From Lasiosphaeris hirsuta (lineage: Eukaryota; Ascomycota; Sordariomycetes; Sordariales; Lasiosphaeriaceae): 64,000 bases of DNA. The notes under the pieces are model-generated. The model was not told the origin of the DNA. It searched no databases and saw only the letters and a list, made by a program, of their open reading frames with translations. The stretch is taken from assembly GCA_030549175.1 (NCBI GenBank), contig JAUKUA010000003.1, positions 1,736,001 to 1,800,000 of the forward strand, given 5' to 3'. The position numbers were made by a program, and so were the translations under genes. Positions 1 through 12,140 of the stretch are shown piece after piece. Numbering within the stretch: the stretch's first letter is position 1; every line of letters starts with the position of its first letter.

Positions 1-1
1 G

Positions 2-121
2 CGGTCGTCCGAGCCCGAGCACAGCAAGCAGTCTATGGACCACGAGCGTAGCGACACGTCGTCGGCGTCTTCAGCAGCCGGCTCACCGCCCAGCTCAGGC
101 TGGAAATGGGGTTCTCGCTAG
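2..121 (+). CDS. C-terminal end of an unidentified protein (partial, 5' end outside window)
   Basis: An open frame enters from the left edge and runs 39 codons to a TAG at 119-121. The visible tail is Ser/Glu/Asp-rich and looks disordered, ending in GWKWGSR. The composition is typical of a C-terminal tail, but no domain is visible and the family cannot be named. It would be convergent with the phosphatidylserine decarboxylase gene. It may instead be a chance frame. Confidence 0.4.
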   Translation, partial: RSSEPEHSKQSMDHERSDTSSASSAAGSPPSSGWKWGSR

Positions 122-2055
122 CTGAGTCGTGGTCATCGCCAAACGGCCAAGCCGAAACTACACCAACCGGCCTGAGCTACACATGGAATGAATGGAAGAC
201 AGGGACAACCCAAGCACCCACAGCAAATGGGCTACACCGCCAACCACACTGACATCAACACTCTCGCCTCACTATAGTCGCCCCGGCATATTTTTCATGT
301 CTTCGCAGCATTGCCAGCAATACCATCAGCAGCCTCACACCACGGCGAGATAGCGAGCGCCGCAACCTCCCAAAGTGGAAACTCCAAGTGCTCAAGGCTG
401 CTTCCACCACAGCTGCACGCCCTCACTCAGCACTTGGCGCAGTAACCAGCAACCACCAAAGGCAACCAGGTTTCCCACTGCGGAAGTGTGGCTGGCCTGC
501 AGGCCCCAGCGCCCAGCATGCGACGTTGTGCATCGGAGGAAACACGAACCTACCTATGTTGCTTGGAAACGGCAAGTGGTGTTACGGAGTTAAGAGGAGC
601 TGCGGCGTGAAATTCAACATACGATTTTACAATTGGAGAACATCCCATCGCGGCATGCAATGTCATCATTTCCCGCCGGCAGTTTACACATTCGAGTCGC
701 AAAGCGTGTCGATTCACCCGCCTCACAACACCTATTCTCACAAACAGCAACCTGGCAGCCTCTTTCATTCAGCTTACCACGCAATGCCAACATATTGGCT
801 GGGATGCACGGGACGTGGGGGGAAGATGGACTGAAACGCGGCCCGGGGGGACGATGAGAGGGGAGGGTTGTCCCGGTACAATGTGACCCCGAATTACCAG
901 CGCCGAGTCTCCCTGCCGAAACTCAACCTGACCCGGGGAATGGCAGCAGTGCTATTTTTTCTTTTGATTCTATAATCTTCTCTATCTTTCACTATCATGT
1001 GGGAAGCCGGCGTTAAGCGCGTTTTCCCGGTCGGCAGTTCTTCCATGTCCGTCATCCTGGCTTAGCTTTTTTCCCTTGAGCTTTTTTTTATTTTTATGTC
1101 TCATCTTTTTATCTGGGGTTTGCAGGGGAAGACCGTTGAAATGTCAGCACACCATCGTCCGATCGAGCGGTTGCGTGCACGGCTCCGGTGCGGGGTGTGT
1201 GGGGCGGCAACCATGGCCAAGGCGATAGGGGGAGGGGGGGGGGGAGCGCCTAGAACCCCCCCTTCATTTGCGTTGGCAGGGGGTGGGAGTGTGGGAAATA
1301 TTGCATACGATACCAAGACCGAGGTCATGACTGGAGAGAGGAGAGGAGAGTGAGGGAATCGGGGGACCAGTATGGAGAGAATAAATGCAGCAGTTGTAGC
1401 AGATTTGATACCCTCTAAATTATTACCAAGTCCATACCATTGAACTGAATGCTTGTACTTATCTCGGAAAATGACCAACCTGTAAAACAAAATAATGCCG
1501 TGTCTCTGAGAGCACACAAGTCCAAGAATTAGCCCAACCAAGCCCAAATAACGTGCTTTTACTCACAGGGGAATGATGGTACAGCAGTAGCCGGTAGTCA
1601 GTAAACCCTTTCTTTTCTATTTCAAAGCAACAAGGCAAATCCATGCATGGCTACCTAAACCCAGGCTAACCCCACAACCGTCTCTCGTCTTTCCTCCTAT
1701 CTTCCGTCAATGTTGAACTGTGTACGCCATCACCCCGTCTTCTCTGTCTAGTTGATCACCCAATTACATATATCCACCGCAGTTTTTATACCTAAAGGAG
1801 GGCACGTAGACGCGGGAAAACGTGCCCACAATGCTTCTCACCTTTCTTCTTTCTCAACCCGCTCGCTCGATCGAGCCGGACTCCCACAATCGAGTACATG
1901 CCGCTCACTCCCCACTCCCACCAAAGCTAAGCCGCTTTTTGTTTCCTTTCCCATTGTTCAATCCGACTTCAGCATCACAGGATCACACATCCCCTTCTCC
2001 TCCGTCCCCTCAACTTCAAACACCCCACCATTACCGCCGCAACAGCCCCGCTCTC
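122..2055. other. Gene-free stretch between convergent genes
   Basis: This is 1.9 kb between two converging genes. I see no conserved protein, tRNA or repeat. Short pyrimidine and purine runs occur, including a G-rich run near 1227-1245. The open frames here start at non-ATG codons or lack family-like composition. Confidence 0.5.
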
Positions 2056-5000
2056 CTACGAGATCTGTGTTGCCAATGACGGCGCCAGCTGCTGAGAAGC
2101 CACACCGAGGTCGTCACCACCGCTATCATCAGGGGACTCTTCGGCGCCGGCACCCATACTGCCTTGGATGCGGCGCTTGGCATCCTCTTTGTCGGCCTCG
2201 GTGATCTGGTCGTCGTTCTTGCGCATGTCAGGCGTGTACTGCGACTGGCCGGGCGAGTGGCCGACGGACATGCCAACGCGAATCTATTCCCGCGAACGTC
2301 AGCATCATGGGTATTAAGGATGGTGGGGGTTAGGAGACATACCAAAGTCTCCAAGGCGCCCTTTGAATTCTCAGCCAAATCATCGTCAAACTCTAGCTTG
2401 CCCGGTTCAAAGAGCAAGATCAGCGTGCTTCCGCCAAACTTGAAGTACCCTAACTCCTCGGCCCGCTTAACCTGGTCACCAGCTTGGCGAGTGATCACTG
2501 TGCTCCCCACCATCATGGCGCCGACGCAAATGACCATGACGCGGCCAAACACGGGGCTGTCGATGGGCACCAGCACGCGCACATTTTCGCCGTACACATC
2601 GAGTGCCGAGCGAATCGCCATCGGGTTGACCGTGTAATACTCACCCTCGATCGTTTTGTAATCTCGCATGATACCATCGACGGGGATGTGGAAGCGATGA
2701 TAGTCCTGTGGCGCGAGTCGGAAAATGCCCAGAGCACCACCCTCGTACCGGGACACGTCCTCGGGGAAGGCATTGCCTAGCAGTCGCTTGACGCTGAAAT
2801 CGCGGCCCTTGACCCAGATGTTTTGGGCAACATCAATGCGGTTGAAGACAACTGAGCGGCAGTCGGCCGGCGACACAGCGATGCGGGGGTTTTCGGGGGC
2901 CGAGCAAGGACGCGCATCAGGCTTCAAGGCACGGTAGAAAAACTCGTTGAAGTTCTTGAAGTCGCTCAGGGGCAGCAGTACCTCCGACAAGTCGAGCTGG
3001 TGAAACTCGATGAACTTTGGAATCTCGGCTTTAGACGCCGGGTCGTCAAACTTCTTGCCCTGCTTGATGCTCATACTCTTGAGCAGCTTGCGGACTTGGA
3101 TTCTATGTCAGCTCAAACCGCCACAGTCTGGTGATTTCGACATGATTACTTACTCCTCTTTTTTTCCATGTTGTTGGATTTGAGGCCCTTGTACAGCAAA
3201 CGGATGCCCAATCTGACGTAAACGCTCATCTTTTCTTCGGTAATTTGGCCGGTGGTGCGGTCCTGGACGAGAATGTTGGCCGAGTTGGCACCGAGCTTAT
3301 AGCCTCCGTACGAGATCTTGGTGATGACCTTGGAGTACCACTTGCGCTGCGCCTGGCTGGACGTGACGAACCCACCCATCATCAGGTTGTTGACCTGGCG
3401 CCAGTCTTGGCTCGCGCAGGTGGCGATGTGCGTGATGATGTCGGTGTCCTTGCGCTTGTTGAGACGCGGCTGGTGGCAGATGGGGCATTCCCGGATCTCT
3501 ACGACGTGTTCCTCGGCGCTACCTTGGTTCAGATCTTCCCGATCTAGCAAATCACCCTCTTCGCCCGGGGTAGCGAGTTCTGGGACGACAATGGTGGCCG
3601 TCTCTGTAGGAGTCTCGTCCCCGGACGTTTCCGTACTTGAGCTGGTGAGTTTCCCGGGCACAGAAAGGAGATTTTTCACCCTGTCCGCATCAGGAAGCAT
3701 GGCCTTTACGCGATCTGCTACACCTTGAGGCTTTGTCCTGGCTTCAAGCTGGTCTTCTAGGCAGATGACGGCCTCATCCATGGTCAAATCCTCAGCATCG
3801 TCACTTGCCTTGTGGGGGAACCGTTGGAAGAAGCTGTCGATAGTGGACTCACGCAAAGTAGATCCAAGAGTGTCGAGCATGGTCGTCAGCTCAACCTTGC
3901 TGATGCGCCCACTCTCGTCGGTATCGTACTGCTTCAGCATTGCTCTCCAGAACTGCTGACGAAGCGCAGGATAAGGCATATACTTGGCCCGGATGCTCAG
4001 CTGGGGGTTGTGCTTATCCTCCCACTTCTCTAGGTTCTTCATCTTCAGCGGGAGGGTGAGGGAGACGAAATCAGGCTCATCAGCATCGTTGCCCGACGTC
4101 TCCCCAGCCGTGGATGAAGCGGCGACGACTACATTATCTTGAGGCTGAGGCTGCACAAGAGGGGGGCTTGGCGGTTGCTGTTGAGATGCCTCTGCGATGT
4201 CATCGAGGGGATTTATATTGGTCGAAGCAGGGCTCGGAACGGAAGCGACCACAGACGCATTGGTAATATTCGAAGGGTTCTTGGACAAAGCCGGGCGAGC
4301 AAGTTTGCTTAGACTCTGAGCAGAAGAAGTCCGGGACAGTCCCAATCTCATAAATCGGGGGCGCTGTACCGGAGTAGAGGCATACTCTGGAGCGTCCTTC
4401 AAGTTATACAGCCCAGTGTCGGGGTCGGCCTTTGGCGCCTTCTCAATGATTTCCTTGACGGGAAAGTTGACCGATGCGATAAAATCGTTACCAGAATACT
4501 TGTCATGATCAATGACGGTGAAAGCGAACGAATACGACTGCTCGTGGCCGAGCAGCTGGAAGATCATCTTCTCGTTGAAGACTGGATTTAGGTTATGCCG
4601 GATCGTCTTGGTCCGGTATGTCTTCTTGCCTAGGGAGGCAACCACGAACGGGTCCATATCGAAGCTGGTCTTGGTCAAATTGGACTCGGGAGGGAGATCG
4701 ACGATATTACAGATCTCAAGGAAGATAATGCCGACGACGTCACTGCCGCCGTTCACAAACTCGTAGGGATTATCCCTCTTCTTGCGCTTCAGCCCCTTAA
4801 TCCGAAGTCGCCTCCTCCTCTTCTCCATCGCTTCGGGCTTGGTGGGGTCTTCGTCTTCGGGAGTCTCGTCTTCGTAGACTTCGTACTCATCGTCGTCGTA
4901 GTTGTCTTCCTGTGACCCGCTGAGCTGTGGGGAAGGTGACGGGACCTTTGTCTTGCCGAGGATGGGGGCAAGAATAGGAGTACGGGTCGGGGTGGGATTC

Positions 5001-5757
5001 TGCGATAGCGACTCCGTTGCCGGGACGGATTTCGCAATGGCAGCGAACTTGTCGTAGACCTGCTTGTCGGTGGCATCCTTGCTGAATATATCAAGAAGAG
5101 AGAACTGCAGCAAGACCTCACCAGAGACTACGCTCGTCTTCTTACCGGGCCGCTTGCTCTTTAGGGGGAACCACATGGGAGGCTGTTCAGTCTTCTCGTC
5201 GGCAAATATGTCTTCAAGGCCCAGGTCGAATTCGCCGAGGTAATCTTTCCCGAAGCGGTCCTTATCCCAGCAGCAGACGTCAAGGAGGAGGCTCTGGACG
5301 CCATTGATGGGTAGGTGGGTTCGCTCATTCCATTCTGGGTTCAGCGTCTTGGATACTGAGTGGGTGATATGCTTGGCGTCGGCGAGAGTGAGGACGAGAT
5401 ACTAGCAGAGCACGAGGGCAATCAGATTCAAATTGGATTCTAGACATGGCAAGAGGTGCAGGTTTAGGGGATGCACTCACCGGATCCGACGTGCCTCCTC
5501 TGTCCTTTGCGGCGAGATCCCTGGCCTGGCCAACAAGTCAGCGCGCAGTATTCGTGGAATGCTGTAGGCTCCGGTGATATCTCTCATACCCGCAGAACAA
5601 CGACACTCAGGACAAGGCCAGTTTCCTTGCGGCCCTCTGGGCTCGCCGAATCGCCTTTGCTCCTCATTGGGCTTGCGCTGCGGCTGTTTGCGGTGGAATT
5701 GGTGATGGAGCTGGACGAAAAGCTGGGTTTGAGACGGCTGGGGATGATGCGGACCAT
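2056..5757 (-). CDS. psd2: Phosphatidylserine decarboxylase, C2-domain type (Psd2-like)
   Basis: The enzyme decarboxylates phosphatidylserine to phosphatidylethanolamine; the Psd2 class acts on Golgi/endosomal membranes. Exons read 5757-5590, 5525-5481, 5401-3154, 3094-2343 and 2283-2056, about 1146 residues. An N-terminal C2 domain (VVVLRARDLAAKDRGG, then TSDPYLVLTLADAK) spans exons 1-3. A second C2 (LEICNIVDLPPES, DMDPFVVASLG) follows around residues 240-380, then an EF-hand (DTDESGRISKVE) and a Cys/His-rich patch (CPICHQ to HIATC). The catalytic domain has the Asp of VSPADCRS, the His of YHRFHIPVDG, and the self-cleaving GGST; its Ser, about residue 1043 (codon 2427-2429), becomes the pyruvoyl group. 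The ATG at 5757 has a gccgccATGg context, and an in-frame extension upstream begins only at TTG. The exon 3/4 junction uses the acceptor CCAAG at 3095; an AG nine bases upstream would break the frame. Confidence 0.93.
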
Positions 5758-8185
5758 GGCGGCTGGCGGGGTTCGCGGGGCTGCCGCGACTTTATTATTG
5801 AGTGCCTGCCTTGCCTGCGTAACGGGCCGGCGCAATGACGGGTTGTGTCGAGTGCGGAGGAGGGGGGAGGGGGGGCGGGGGATCGGATCACAGGGCGTCA
5901 GTCAATGCGGGCAGCGTCCAAGGTTCCAGCAATCAAGCAACGGCGCAACCAAGCAAGTTTCGAGTTGTCCGAATGAGTGGCGGTGGACACCCACTGGACA
6001 CTCGCTGTACCACCCCTCGACGCCCAAAAGGGGAGCTGATGATGCAAATGCACAGCCGGCAGATGGATGCGCCAATTCCCAATTCCAATCTCACTAGTCA
6101 AACCAGTCTCGCCAGTGGTCAGTACGCAGCAGTAGGCGGCCCAAGGTGCAGACGTCATTCACGCTCCAGGGCCAAGCTGGACCAGTGGCAGGTAGCGTGC
6201 GCGATCTGCTCAGGTCCCAAATCGGTGTGTGGACATGCCTTGCCGGGCTGCCAAATGCACCAAATGCAACAGGCCAAGACGGGCCTGCGAAAGGGGCGAC
6301 TGTTCAGAAATTAAAAAACCGACAGATTCGAGCAACGACAATCGGGGGCTGGGCTGAAAGGGATGTCTTGTAAGTCTTGGCCGAGAGCTTGGCTGCGAGC
6401 TGGCTGCAGCTCAATCAATCAAGACAGGAAACCACTCGAGTCTTAAAGGGTTCGAGATGCGCTAGGCGATTGCTGGCGACGTTTCACGCAGCTGAAGCTC
6501 CTCTAGCCACGGTCCGTAGCAGGACGGCTCGGGCAAATCTTTCTGGGGGATACCGATGGGCGGATGCTGGCGACGGGGGTGACGGGGATGGATAATCCAG
6601 TGTGAGGGACTTGCCGCAGTAAGATTGTCGACGAGGGTGTGTCGAATGTGTCAAAAGTGTCGTGAGTCGCGTGTCCACCCTTTGTCGGTCGTGTGCCCCC
6701 GGTGTGAATGCTTCAAAAGCTTCGAGTCGGCCGAGAGCAGCAGTCCCGGTTTAAGAGCAGCTAAGAGAAAGGGAGAAAGTGAGCGCTGGTCCGTTCCATC
6801 CGTGAGAGCTGAAGAGATGCGAGTCTCGCTTCGTCTCTGGCTACCACCTGTCTTCAAAGAGCAGGTGGGCCATCATTCCAAACAACCCCCAATGAGGCGC
6901 CCACCTGTCGAAATTAGACCTGCCCACGATCTCGCCCCCTTTTCGCCCATTTCGCTGGCTGCCCCGGCCAACCCCCAGTTTTCCGAATGTCTGGTGCGTA
7001 AAGGCCAATTGACCATTGACGATGCGAGCGACATGACCTGAAAACGGCCGTTGCACAAGGTGTTCGCATGTTGTTGACACTCCATTTGTTGAGCCTGTAA
7101 GCCAACTCTAATTCAGGGAGCCCGGTACGGCACAGCGCTATGCCCGCTATCAGGCATACCTTAGAAGTGCAGCACAGCACAGACGGCAGATCCTTCAACC
7201 CATGGAGGTGCCATTCCTTGCCCGCCTCTCCCTGGACTAACCTCTTTCCCTCTTCCTACCGAGTACTATCGACGACGTCGTAATGGGTTGCGGGGCCGTC
7301 AAATGAACCGCCGTAGTTTTTGTGGATTTCAATTTGCTCGAGTGGCCGGATTCATCCATCCTTCGTGCCATATCAGTTGACGACACAAAAGCAGCCACTT
7401 GTGCGAGGTCCCACCATCGCAGTGTCGGAACCTCTCACGCCAATCAGAATGACACCGAGCCCCCGTCTAGCATCAACACATCGTAGGTGAGGTATGCACA
7501 GATGCTTTCTGGCAGTTTCTGCTATTGGTGTAATGACGCAGTCAGCTCCTAAAAAAGCCAGCCTCGGAACCCCGTAGGCTGACTTCTGCTGATCACCGTT
7601 GTTCTGGCAAACACAATTGGCAGCTGGCCAGCACAGCCAGCACACCCAACACATGAAACCGCCAACGATGGGGGGTGGCTGCATTTCTTCCCTCCATGAG
7701 AACGGGCCAGCCAGTTCACAAGCCCGCCCATTGTGTTGCAGCCCCCGTAGAACAACCTCGAAATACCTTTGTTCCCTTCTTAGCTGAGTGTTGGCGACGA
7801 ACTATGAAACATGACATGATGAGAGAGTCGCTGCACCCAGGAAACATGGATCACTAAGCTGGGCTTATATGTCCAAGTTGACTATTGTGCCCTAGTCTAA
7901 CACACAAAGCAGGACGGGGTATTGGGTGCACTAGTCTACTGCGTATTCGTACCGGCTTCCAACATGCTATACCTCGCTTGGTAACATCACCTGGGTCGAA
8001 ATACTGACGGCATCCATCTTGAGCTCCGAAAAAGCCTTGGGCCAAAGAAACACTTTCTCATCCCGCGTCGGACTCATGACAACATATCGCGAAACGGCGG
8101 CCTGGCTGGATGCTCGCCTCCAGAGATTGGCCCTTGGGTTGAACCGCACCGGAACACCCTGTCCCCCTGTCTTCTCTTGGTCCTC
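5758..8185. other. Gene-free stretch (psd2 promoter side)
   Basis: This 2.4 kb holds the upstream region of psd2 and the downstream side of the broken HAD phosphatase gene. Frames of up to 138 codons occur but none shows a recognisable domain, and most begin at non-ATG codons. I see no tRNA or repeat. Confidence 0.5.
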
Positions 8186-9003
8186 CTAGATGATAGCCTC
8201 CGGCTTCCGCTGGATATCAGCGAAGGTGTCGAAAGGCAGATATGGGACAATCTTCTCTACGCAGTATTCCTCCAAGCGGAGGCCCCGCCGGGCGAAGAGC
8301 ACGTCTGCTTCCACGGCTGCCGCGAGGTCCGACACGCCGTCACCGATAAAGACTATCATCGGCACCGTACCGTTCTCGCACGGCAGCTCCGCCTCCTTCC
8401 ATGCTTCTTGGACTGAAAGCGCCTTGTCGTGGCCGAGCCTTGTCTCGTGCCGCCATACGGGCTTCCATTTTGAACCATCATCCCTAATCTCAGCGTCGTT
8501 GGCAACGATGCCAATGTGTGATGACTGTTCACATATTAGCATGGCAACCCCACCACATGGAAATGAGAATGGAGCCAAGTCACACCTCTTCCTCGCCGAG
8601 GAACGTGTCTAGGACCCTGTGGAGGACGGGCTTTAGGCCGGCGGATATTGTATCGAAGGGGATACTGTTGGCCCGGCAAAATTTTATGGAAGGCGCGAAA
8701 GTCGACATCGATGTCGAGTTCGTCCTTCATGATCTCGAACCCGTCGTCAGATACTTCTCTAAACGAACGCTCGCCGGTTTAGATCTGCTCGTCGAGCATC
8801 GCTCGCCTCTTAGCGTTGCAGCCGTATTTATCAAAGAGGATATGCCCCGCATCCTGCATGAAGATTGTCCCATCGAAGTCTAGTGCCTGTCAGGTCTAAC
8901 ACTTCATGGGTTAAATGGGTGTAGTGCTTACCGGATAAGCATATGATTTCCTCTTGTTGTTTGTTTGTGACATGTGCACCTCGTCTGCAGCATCTTTGCT
9001 CAT
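8186..9003 (-). pseudogene. HAD-superfamily phosphatase, broken by stop and frameshift
   Basis: Three exons can be read: 9003-8932, 8886-8586 and 8524-8186, with good GT..AG borders. The product resembles the fungal HAD phosphatases related to MtnX/PHOSPHO enzymes. Exon 2 begins with motif I (ALDFDGTIF, nucleophile Asp), and exon 3 carries motif IV-like GDGVSDLAAA and FARRGLRLEEY. Two lesions are visible. An in-frame TAA lies at 8779-8781, after LDEQI. One extra base in an A run near 8681-8687 shifts the frame; downstream the +1 frame resumes with KFCRANSIPF and DTISAGLKPVL. Compared with my memory of the family, about ten residues are also missing between REVSDD and GFEIMK. Splice sites and the C-terminal half are intact, so decay looks recent. 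An assembly error would have to explain two separate defects. Confidence 0.75.
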
Positions 9004-10133
9004 CCTCGGTAGGGAGTTGGTCGTTGACGACATATCGTGTTTTGTGTATATGCAACTAATGTCTATTTATTTTGTCTTGGTCGACTAAAGGGGTAAATTG
9101 ACGATGCGCTCGAAATCTTTAAAGTGCATCGATTTTCTCTCAGGATAAGAGTCTATTGCATAGGGGTGCCGTTCGTTATATACGAAAACCTCTTTCCAAG
9201 GTCAGTAATTGTATATTTACTGTGCATGTCGTCTTCCGTGAACCCTGACCCGGCGTAGAGCATTGAAATCCACAAACTAACTCGACCGTATCACGATCTA
9301 CAAGGCCTTGGTAATCTTTCTAGGGTATAATAACGTAGCATGGAAGAATTTTAGCCTTAGGTGTTTCAGTTAGTTGCTAGGTCCTATGGAGGGGATCTAG
9401 GACTTGGTGATCAATGAAACATGCGGCCGGTGTTGCCAAAGGGAAATGTGAAGGGGTATCTGGCGGATTACTGAAGTATTTTGGCCAAAAAGGGGAACAC
9501 GCAAAAGTGACTTTACGAGACGGTAATTCGGGCACCATCGAGTGGCCGAAATATAACTTATGTGGGCATGGGATAATGAGTCCTCTGTTCCTTGGCTTCT
9601 CCATGTAATAGCTCTTTTTGCTTTAAGGGGCATTGGTCAACAAGTCAACAATCACCAACCTTGTCCGTGGAAATCTTTTACATGCAACAATATAGATACC
9701 GTATGGGCCACATGGTACCGCTCTAATTCTTTGATGTTGCAACAGTCAGTAAAACCCGGTCTAGAATGGACACGAATGTATGGTTCACACTCGTTTTTCT
9801 CATCTCATTGCTTACTATTTTAGGGGATCTTTAAAAGAATAATTCTCATTTCAACATGAAGAGCTTTCAAATTTCACTAAAAACTGTGGCTACTCATAAT
9901 ACTGCTAGTGTGATTGATATGGAAGTCAAATTCGCTCTCTAGCCGTTTTTTGGGGGTATTTTATATTACATTTTTCTTGTAAGTTCTTTATCACTACATC
10001 CATAGTACCCTAAATACTCAATTTCACGGATACTCACCTTAACATCACCAACTTCTCACCCAAACAAGAAATTACCTTTGGTTGGTTAGTTCCTCTCTTC
10101 CCCTCTGCGCCGCAAGGTCCCTTAGCCAAACTG
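9004..10133. other. AT-richer gene-free stretch
   Basis: About 1.1 kb that is visibly richer in A/T runs than its surroundings, especially 9050-10080. It has only short open frames and no recognisable gene. It may be decayed accessory DNA adjoining the HAD pseudogene; I cannot identify a transposon. Confidence 0.4.
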
Positions 10134-10485
10134 TCAACTCCTGTGGCCCTGGGGCTGGGGTGTAAGCCGGGGACGGAGTGTCCGTCCGCTTAATCGGCGC
10201 AATGGACGAACGGTGCGAACGGCGCGGGCCCGGAATACGCAAAAGCCAATTAGTATTAGGATGAAGACAGCAAAGCCCGAAGATGATGGGCCAGCGATAG
10301 CACCAGGGCTGAGTTTGTGTGTCCCATCCGAGGCTGCCGAGTCGTTATGGTAGTTGACCAGGTTGGGCATCACCGCTAAGGTCCGAGGTTACGTTGAGCA
10401 AGGTCGTTCTGAGTAGGGTCGGGACGACGGGGGCGGCGCCGACGAGCCTGGCAAGGAAGGGAATGATGAAGAAAATAGCGTACAT
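10134..10485 (-). CDS. Possible small secreted/membrane protein with a frame break
   Basis: From an ATG at 10485 the frame encodes a signal-peptide-like start (MYAIFFIIPFLARLVGAAP) and closes at 10345. An overlapping frame (ATG at 10370, stop at 10134) encodes a linker, LSPGAIAG, a hydrophobic segment (GFAVFILILIGFCVF) and an Arg-rich tail. Together they would form a short type I membrane protein of a common fungal layout. The two frames need a one-base shift near 10345-10375, and no intron of workable size is visible there. It may be a pseudogene, a sequence error or chance. I do not recognise the family. Confidence 0.25.
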
Positions 10486-11063
10486 TGTGAATGTACATGC
10501 TGTCTTCAATGAGCGGGGGGGAGTGTGTTGTGTGTAAGTGTGAGTCTGAGTGTGAAGACGAGCGTGAAGTAACTCGGCGAGGATGATGAACTGAACATTG
10601 AATACGGAGGAGATTACCGATGTTTCATGTATCCCACTGGACATCACTCGTTGTGATGATAAAGGGGTTGGGGATGAGGACAGTGCAGTTGTTGGTCATA
10701 CTGGGAAGGTATACTAAGATTTTGGTTCTAGCTGGGGACATTGTTGGCAAAGGTTAGTTGTAGCGAAGAAAGGGCTTGCTTGCCTTGGATACAGCCGATG
10801 CTAACATAGAGAAAATGTCATTGTTTGAGAAGCAACCAAGTATCCTATGTTAAGACTTGTTGGCTCAGCAAAAGCGAATTGTGTAGGAGCACCACGTCAA
10901 GATTTCCTTTGAAGAGTTGATCCTTAGACTTGAGTGCTGTCAACCAAGAAGAGTATCTGCGGGAAAACACCGGCATCTATTATTTTAGTTCGTTTCGTCA
11001 TTTGATTCCGAGGCCCATTATACACCATAGTCCTAAGGATCATCACCACCTTCGAGGTGTCTT
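10486..11063. other. Gene-free stretch
   Basis: This 578-bp stretch separates the doubtful small protein from the 3' end of the coatomer epsilon gene. It contains a TG/AC-rich patch near 10520-10560. I see nothing else in it. Confidence 0.5.
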
Positions 11064-12140
11064 TTATGCGGCAACCTTCGCCTTGTACTTTGTTGCGGCC
11101 TTGTCGAACAATTCACTCTTCTCGGCCAAGTCCACCAGGAAAGGATGTTGGGCATCAACCTTTTCCAAATTGCTGAGAAACAATTAGTCAACGGAATTTC
11201 AGGTGCAATTAGGGGCACATACCTCGTCAGCTCCTTGGAGTAATTTCCGTTAACCACACTCAATACTAGCAAGTTCGCAATAGCTTCCGCAAATGTGGGC
11301 TCCTTCTTGAATGCCTCGTCTAGGGCAGCCTGAGCCTCTTCTGTCCGGCCAAGATGCAGCTCGGCGACGGCTTGCGAAACCAAGCTTCGCACCGACGATG
11401 TCGCCGGTGCTTGTGCCAACTCCTCAAAAACGTAGAATGCCTGCTGGTACTTCTCACCGCCCTATGTAATAGTCAACGTGTCAGAATATTTGCAAAATGC
11501 CAACTAAGGCTCAGAGGGAACCAACCAATCTCAACCCCACCCACGACTCAGCCAGGTTAACGAGTAGATTATCCTGTGCCCATCTCCTTGCGGCAGCGAC
11601 CTCCTTGATGGCCAGGTCGTTGCGGTTTTGTTGAAGATGAATCTGAACGATGAGCGAAACGGCGTCCACTGTAAGCCACGCCTGTCAGCCCCGCCCTCTG
11701 GACTCATATACCCCTCCAACCCAGCAAGTCGGCAATCGCTACTCACAATTCCCCGAATGCTGCGACAGCAGTGCTAGCGCCTCGTCCGACTTGCCCGCTG
11801 CCTGCAGCACGATGCCGCCCACGACCTGGACGGTGGCGTTGTCGCCAGACTCCTGCGCCAACTGCTCGATCGCCTTCACCGCCGCCTCTTGGTTGCCCAG
11901 GGCTTGCTCCGCCAGGGCGGCTATGGCTTCCAGCTCGGGCTCATTCTCGCTCTGGACTTCGGCAAGCACCCCGTCGGCCTGACCCAGAGCGAGGCGCGCA
12001 CGCAGCTGCAGCACGCGGGCAGGCAGGGCGTTCTCGGACGACAGAGCGGATATGTCAAAGTCGACGACGTCCTGGTACTGGCCCTGGTGGAAGTGGTTGT
12101 GGATGTTAATCAGCTCGCCTTCGGCTGAGTAGGGGTCCAT
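11064..12140 (-). CDS. sec28: Coatomer subunit epsilon
   Basis: Epsilon-COP is a TPR-like alpha-solenoid that stabilises alpha-COP in the COPI coat for Golgi-to-ER transport. Exons are 12140-11747, 11668-11526, 11461-11223 and 11172-11064, giving 294 residues, the usual family length. The N-terminus (MDPYSAEGELINIHNHFHQG), the central ARRWAQDNLLVNLAESWVG and the GGEKYQQAFYVFEELAQAP block are characteristic. The C-terminus has NLLVLSVVNGN. All three introns keep frame. Intron 2 has a weaker donor, GTTGGT, at 11525. Transcription would start in the broad region shared with the DUF6536 gene. Confidence 0.95.

Noticed and set aside
1101..1547. 148-codon minus frame with a Pro run
   Set aside because: The Pro run comes from a G-rich tract, and no domain or proper start is present.
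5758..5835. N-terminal extension of Psd2
   Set aside because: It begins at TTG, while the ATG at 5757 has an ideal start context and family-like sequence.
6625..7041. 138-codon plus frame with CRMCQKC and CPRCECF
   Set aside because: It starts at a non-ATG codon, the Cys spacing matches no known zinc finger, and the rest is low-complexity. It is likely chance in the psd2 upstream region.
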